Under the pieces are notes generated by a model that saw nothing but the letters and a program-made list of their open reading frames with translations, did not search any database and was not told the origin of the DNA. A program made the position numbers and the translations under genes. A stretch of 64,000 bases of DNA from Candidatus Saccharimonadota bacterium (GTDB lineage: Bacteria; Patescibacteriota; Saccharimonadia; Saccharimonadales; Saccharimonadaceae), in NCBI GenBank assembly GCA_017455145.1, contig JAFTBP010000002.1:23503-87502 (forward strand), read 5' to 3'. Below are positions 61,897 through 64,000 of this stretch, piece by piece. Each line of letters starts with the position of its first letter. The first letter of the stretch is position 1.

Positions 61897-63003
61897 CTAA
61901 AATCTAAAATCCAACCCCACCTGGTCAAAAATCCGGGCCATTATCTTTTTGCTATTATAATGCTTCATTAGCCCCATATATGATATTATCGTTTCTTCAT
62001 CACCATACCCCATCTCATACGACTGTAACGCCTTATAAAAATTGTTGCGAAGCCTTCTAGACGGCACAATTCTTCGCGGATATATTACCGCACCAAGAAA
62101 ATTCACGCCCTTATCTGCGCTCTGTATTGAGCGTTTCCTAGGATGTAACGTTAGCCCCATCTCTAGAAGTTTCATTTCTATTATTTTTACGCACCTCTTC
62201 AGATATGGCAACTGGTCTTCCGTTACCACCACATAAAAATCATCCACATATCGCCCATAGTATTTGAATCCCAGCTCAAACTTCATAAACCTATCAAACG
62301 GATCCAGGTATATATTAGATAATAGTTGCGACGATAGATTCCCAATTACAATTCCGCGCCCTATCGGTTGATAGAATAAACTCTTAGTTCTAGGAAGTTT
62401 GCGCCATTTGTTGCGCCCACCTCGTTTTTCTACCTTTGCCGTTGGGTCGTCAAAAATAATTTCATACCACAAATATTTTAATAGGTCATATTTTGGCCCG
62501 CCCCTAGGGAACTGCCGATTAAGCCCCCACATAATCCGCTCATACAATCCACGTCTCGGCAAACTCATAAAATACCCTTGTATATCAAACTTTGCAATAT
62601 AGACCTTCTTGGTATAATTCTGCGAACATTTTCGTATCATATCACGCAATCTATATATCCCAAACAGCGTCCCCTTGCCCTTTCTACAAGAATACGCATC
62701 AAAACTTAAGCGCTTATCCCACCATTCCACAATCAAATCATACAAAAAATGATGTACCACCCGGTCTCTAAACGGCGCCGCAAAAATTTCTCTTACTACT
62801 GGGTCCTCTACCACAAATGCTATACCAGCACTAGGCTTATATCTTCCAGACATTACTTCCATAAATAAAAGTTCTAGGTTCTCAAAAAGATTCATTTCAA
62901 ATAGCGATTCATCTCTGGTACCGCGTTTATTACGAGACGCTTCTTCAAACGCTTTATAGAATCGCGCGTGCATTTCGTGCCAAAATGCGTCTTTTTCTTC
63001 CAT
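61897..63003 (-). CDS. DGR reverse transcriptase
   Basis: 368 residues from the ATG at 63003, which shares one base with the upstream stop (TAATG); a longer frame to 63090 overlaps the accessory gene and is less likely. RT motifs: YIAKFDIQGYF (first catalytic Asp, about 140), GIVIGNLSSQLLSNIYLDPF (about 218-237; the IGxxxSQ form typical of DGR enzymes instead of the QGxxxSP of intron RTs), and YGRYVDDFYVVV (YVDD, about 252-255). No endonuclease or maturase domain. It should copy the TR RNA with errors opposite adenines, for transfer into VRs. Confidence 0.95.
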   Translation of the reverse strand: MEEKDAFWHEMHARFYKAFEEASRNKRGTRDESLFEMNLFENLELLFMEVMSGRYKPSAGIAFVVEDPVVREIFAAPFRDRVVHHFLYDLIVEWWDKRLSFDAYSCRKGKGTLFGIYRLRDMIRKCSQNYTKKVYIAKFDIQGYFMSLPRRGLYERIMWGLNRQFPRGGPKYDLLKYLWYEIIFDDPTAKVEKRGGRNKWRKLPRTKSLFYQPIGRGIVIGNLSSQLLSNIYLDPFDRFMKFELGFKYYGRYVDDFYVVVTEDQLPYLKRCVKIIEMKLLEMGLTLHPRKRSIQSADKGVNFLGAVIYPRRIVPSRRLRNNFYKALQSYEMGYGDEETIISYMGLMKHYNSKKIMARIFDQVGLDFRF

Positions 63004-63809
63004 TATCCAATCTTCTTTCGTTCTTCGGCCAGGGTTGTTTGTGCTTTTACGACAAGAAACGATATCTTCCGACATTCTGTAATATGCCACACCCCCGACG
63101 CTTCCACAATTAGCAAATCTCTTAGCATTTTTACTAGTGTATCCCTCACCTCGTTCATAGATCTTGTGAAATCCCGCGTGTCTTTACAGCCAAGTAGAAA
63201 CGTCAGCATAATCTTTTTTGCGTCATCCATCAGCTGTCCTGTTACCAACTCGCGCTCTACCTTATCGGATTTTTTAGCAACTTTTTGGTAGGTTATTTTT
63301 AGAAGTTCACGCAAAACCTGGTACGTCTTAGGCAACGCCTCTGCCGAGGATACCATATTCACAAGTTCTGCCCGCTTGATATCTTCAGACTTCGCTAGAA
63401 CCTCATATTCTGTCTTGGTCAGTTTATGTACTAGCCGAAACGTCAAACTGTCTTTATTCTGAGTTACTCCCGCAACGTATTTACTATCACACAACAATTC
63501 TTTATATTTGTCAACATTACGTATGACAACTTTACCGTCCAAAAATCGGCGCTCAAAATCGCCATCTTTGCGGATGGCGATTTTGAGCCCTAATTCCGGT
63601 GCTATCATATTATAGAGGATTATCGCGGAATGATCACCCGCGACAAAAAATCCATTCATCCCCCGGAAGAAGAAAACATATTGATAGTTCTGCTTTTCAA
63701 ACTCAATCGCCTTCGTCTTGCGGCGAAGGTATTTTCTACGCTCAGAAGCCTCTGCCTCAGCATCCACTTCTTTTGCTTTAAAGCGTTCCTTTGTTTCGGA
63801 ATTCGTCAT
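63003..63809 (-). CDS. DGR accessory protein: MutS domain I-like plus Avd-like helical domain
   Basis: 268 residues. After a charged helix (1-40), residues 42-118 (YQYVFFFRGMNGFFVAGDHS ... YKELLCDSKYVAGVTQ) resemble the mismatch-recognition domain I of MutS (F-R-x-G-x-F-Y pattern, then a Y...L...G...Q segment). Residues 158-268 are helical (LPKTYQVLRELLKITYQKVA; MNEVRDTLVKMLRDLLIVEA) and resemble Avd, the four-helix accessory factor of DGRs. Translational coupling to the RT supports this. Both domain calls are by eye. Confidence 0.65.
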   Translation of the reverse strand: MTNSETKERFKAKEVDAEAEASERRKYLRRKTKAIEFEKQNYQYVFFFRGMNGFFVAGDHSAIILYNMIAPELGLKIAIRKDGDFERRFLDGKVVIRNVDKYKELLCDSKYVAGVTQNKDSLTFRLVHKLTKTEYEVLAKSEDIKRAELVNMVSSAEALPKTYQVLRELLKITYQKVAKKSDKVERELVTGQLMDDAKKIMLTFLLGCKDTRDFTRSMNEVRDTLVKMLRDLLIVEASGVWHITECRKISFLVVKAQTTLAEERKKIG

Positions 63810-63848
63810 AGTCTTATTGGCTATTACTATTTGTATATATACTACGCA

Positions 63849-63876
63849 TCCTGAAGGGTATTAGTCTCCTTCAGGA
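63849..63876 (-). repeat. Hairpin downstream of VR4
   Basis: TCCTGAAGG / CCTTCAGGA stem with a 10-nt loop, 16 nt beyond the VR4 stop. The same element follows VR3. In the Bordetella phage DGR an inverted repeat just after the VR helps target recognition; it could also act as a terminator, though no T-run follows. Confidence 0.6.
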
Positions 63877-63891
63877 TGCTAATGTGGTATG

Positions 63892-64000
63892 CTATTGGGC
63901 GACGCAGCGGACAGAAAAGCCGTAGGTCTTATAGTCGTTATTCTCTGGGCTGGTATAATTACCGCTGATGAGCAGGGCCCGGGCGTTGGTATTAGAGTTA
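63892..64000 (-). CDS. DGR target C-terminus with variable repeat VR4 (partial, runs off right edge)
   Basis: Minus-strand frame ending TNARALLISGNYTSPENNDY then KTYGFSVRCVAQ and TAG (63894-63892). VR4 is the part from 63897 to beyond the window. The GFSVRCV ending is typical of the FISUMP (Fibrobacter succinogenes major paralogous) domain with a C-type-lectin-like fold. Order on this strand is target, hairpin, accessory gene, RT, the usual DGR operon order, so this may be the true expressed target; the missing 5' part decides whether it is a gene or another orphan cassette. Confidence 0.7.
   Translation of the reverse strand, partial: NSNTNARALLISGNYTSPENNDYKTYGFSVRCVAQ

Larger units (their letters stand above)
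60845..64000. other. Diversity-generating retroelement locus
   Basis: Holds VR3, the template repeat, the reverse transcriptase, its coupled accessory gene and VR4. The template and VR3 read on the plus strand; RT, accessory gene and VR4 on the minus strand. Related diversified copies lie at 14.0 and 52.5 kb. Confidence 0.9.

Noticed and set aside
61654..61971. Open frame running through the template repeat and beyond
   Set aside because: The frame exists because the TR copies coding sequence, but its upstream and downstream parts have no RBS, the 3' end differs from all VRs, and the A-rich codons mark it as a template rather than a gene.
63003..63090. Longer start for the reverse transcriptase
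   Set aside because: The extra 29 residues overlap the accessory gene in another frame; the TAATG junction at 63003 gives a simpler coupled start and the RT-like sequence begins after it.

Overview
The window looks like part of a small, AT-rich genome of a Candidatus Saccharibacteria (TM7)-type member of the Patescibacteria/CPR. This is inferred from the gene set (shortened enzymes, nucleotide salvage, peptidoglycan genes, solitary kinases and proteases), from the standard code with TGA used as stop, and from a habit of placing a TATAAT box 6-10 nt in front of start codons, which implies many leaderless mRNAs. It was read by eye without database searches, so family names rest on motifs.

Layout. 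1-1.7 kb: a candidate restriction endonuclease (cut by the window edge) divergent from an adenine methyltransferase. 1.7-9.7 kb: tRNA-Gln, a methyltransferase-like protein, a 7TM sensor-like protein coupled to an alpha-glucan phosphorylase, a two-component system, tmk/tdk and ung. 9.7-14 kb: a short UvrD-like helicase, dCMP deaminase, and a secreted cutinase/vWA/PKD fusion. 14.4-19 kb: a probable NrdR-controlled operon nrdD-nrdG-cysteine desulfurase-IscU, joining anaerobic dNTP synthesis to Fe-S assembly. 19-26.7 kb: large envelope proteins, a lipoprotein and a MacB-like ABC transporter. 26.8-45 kb: housekeeping genes (RNA methyltransferase, gpsA, a helicase-nuclease, dus, frr, rseP, proS, greA, lysS, ldh, serS). 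45-60 kb: hpf, secA, an M16 peptidase, a MurD-MurL pair, lepB, htrA, prmC-prfA, tRNA-Val, a PPTase, L31, rpsB-tsf.

60-64 kb is an accessory island holding a diversity-generating retroelement (DGR). It has a DGR-type reverse transcriptase, a translationally coupled accessory protein that looks like a MutS domain I joined to an Avd-like helical domain, an adenine-rich template repeat (TR), and copies of the variable repeat (VR). The VR encodes the end of a FISUMP/C-type-lectin-like domain and differs from the TR almost only at template adenines. Two further diversified copies lie far away at 14.0-14.3 kb and 52.5-52.8 kb. The three complete copies have no visible start codon, so they look like a dispersed archive of C-terminal cassettes; the fourth runs off the right edge and may be the end of the expressed target gene. 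The TR is on the strand opposite to the reverse transcriptase.

A second unusual object is a roughly 131 bp GC-rich palindrome inserted in frame in secA, resembling in logic the Rickettsia palindromic elements. Other points of interest are a dyad centred on the ldh -10 box, a solitary MazF/PemK-like gene with an internally deleted copy nearby, and several structured 5' leaders.
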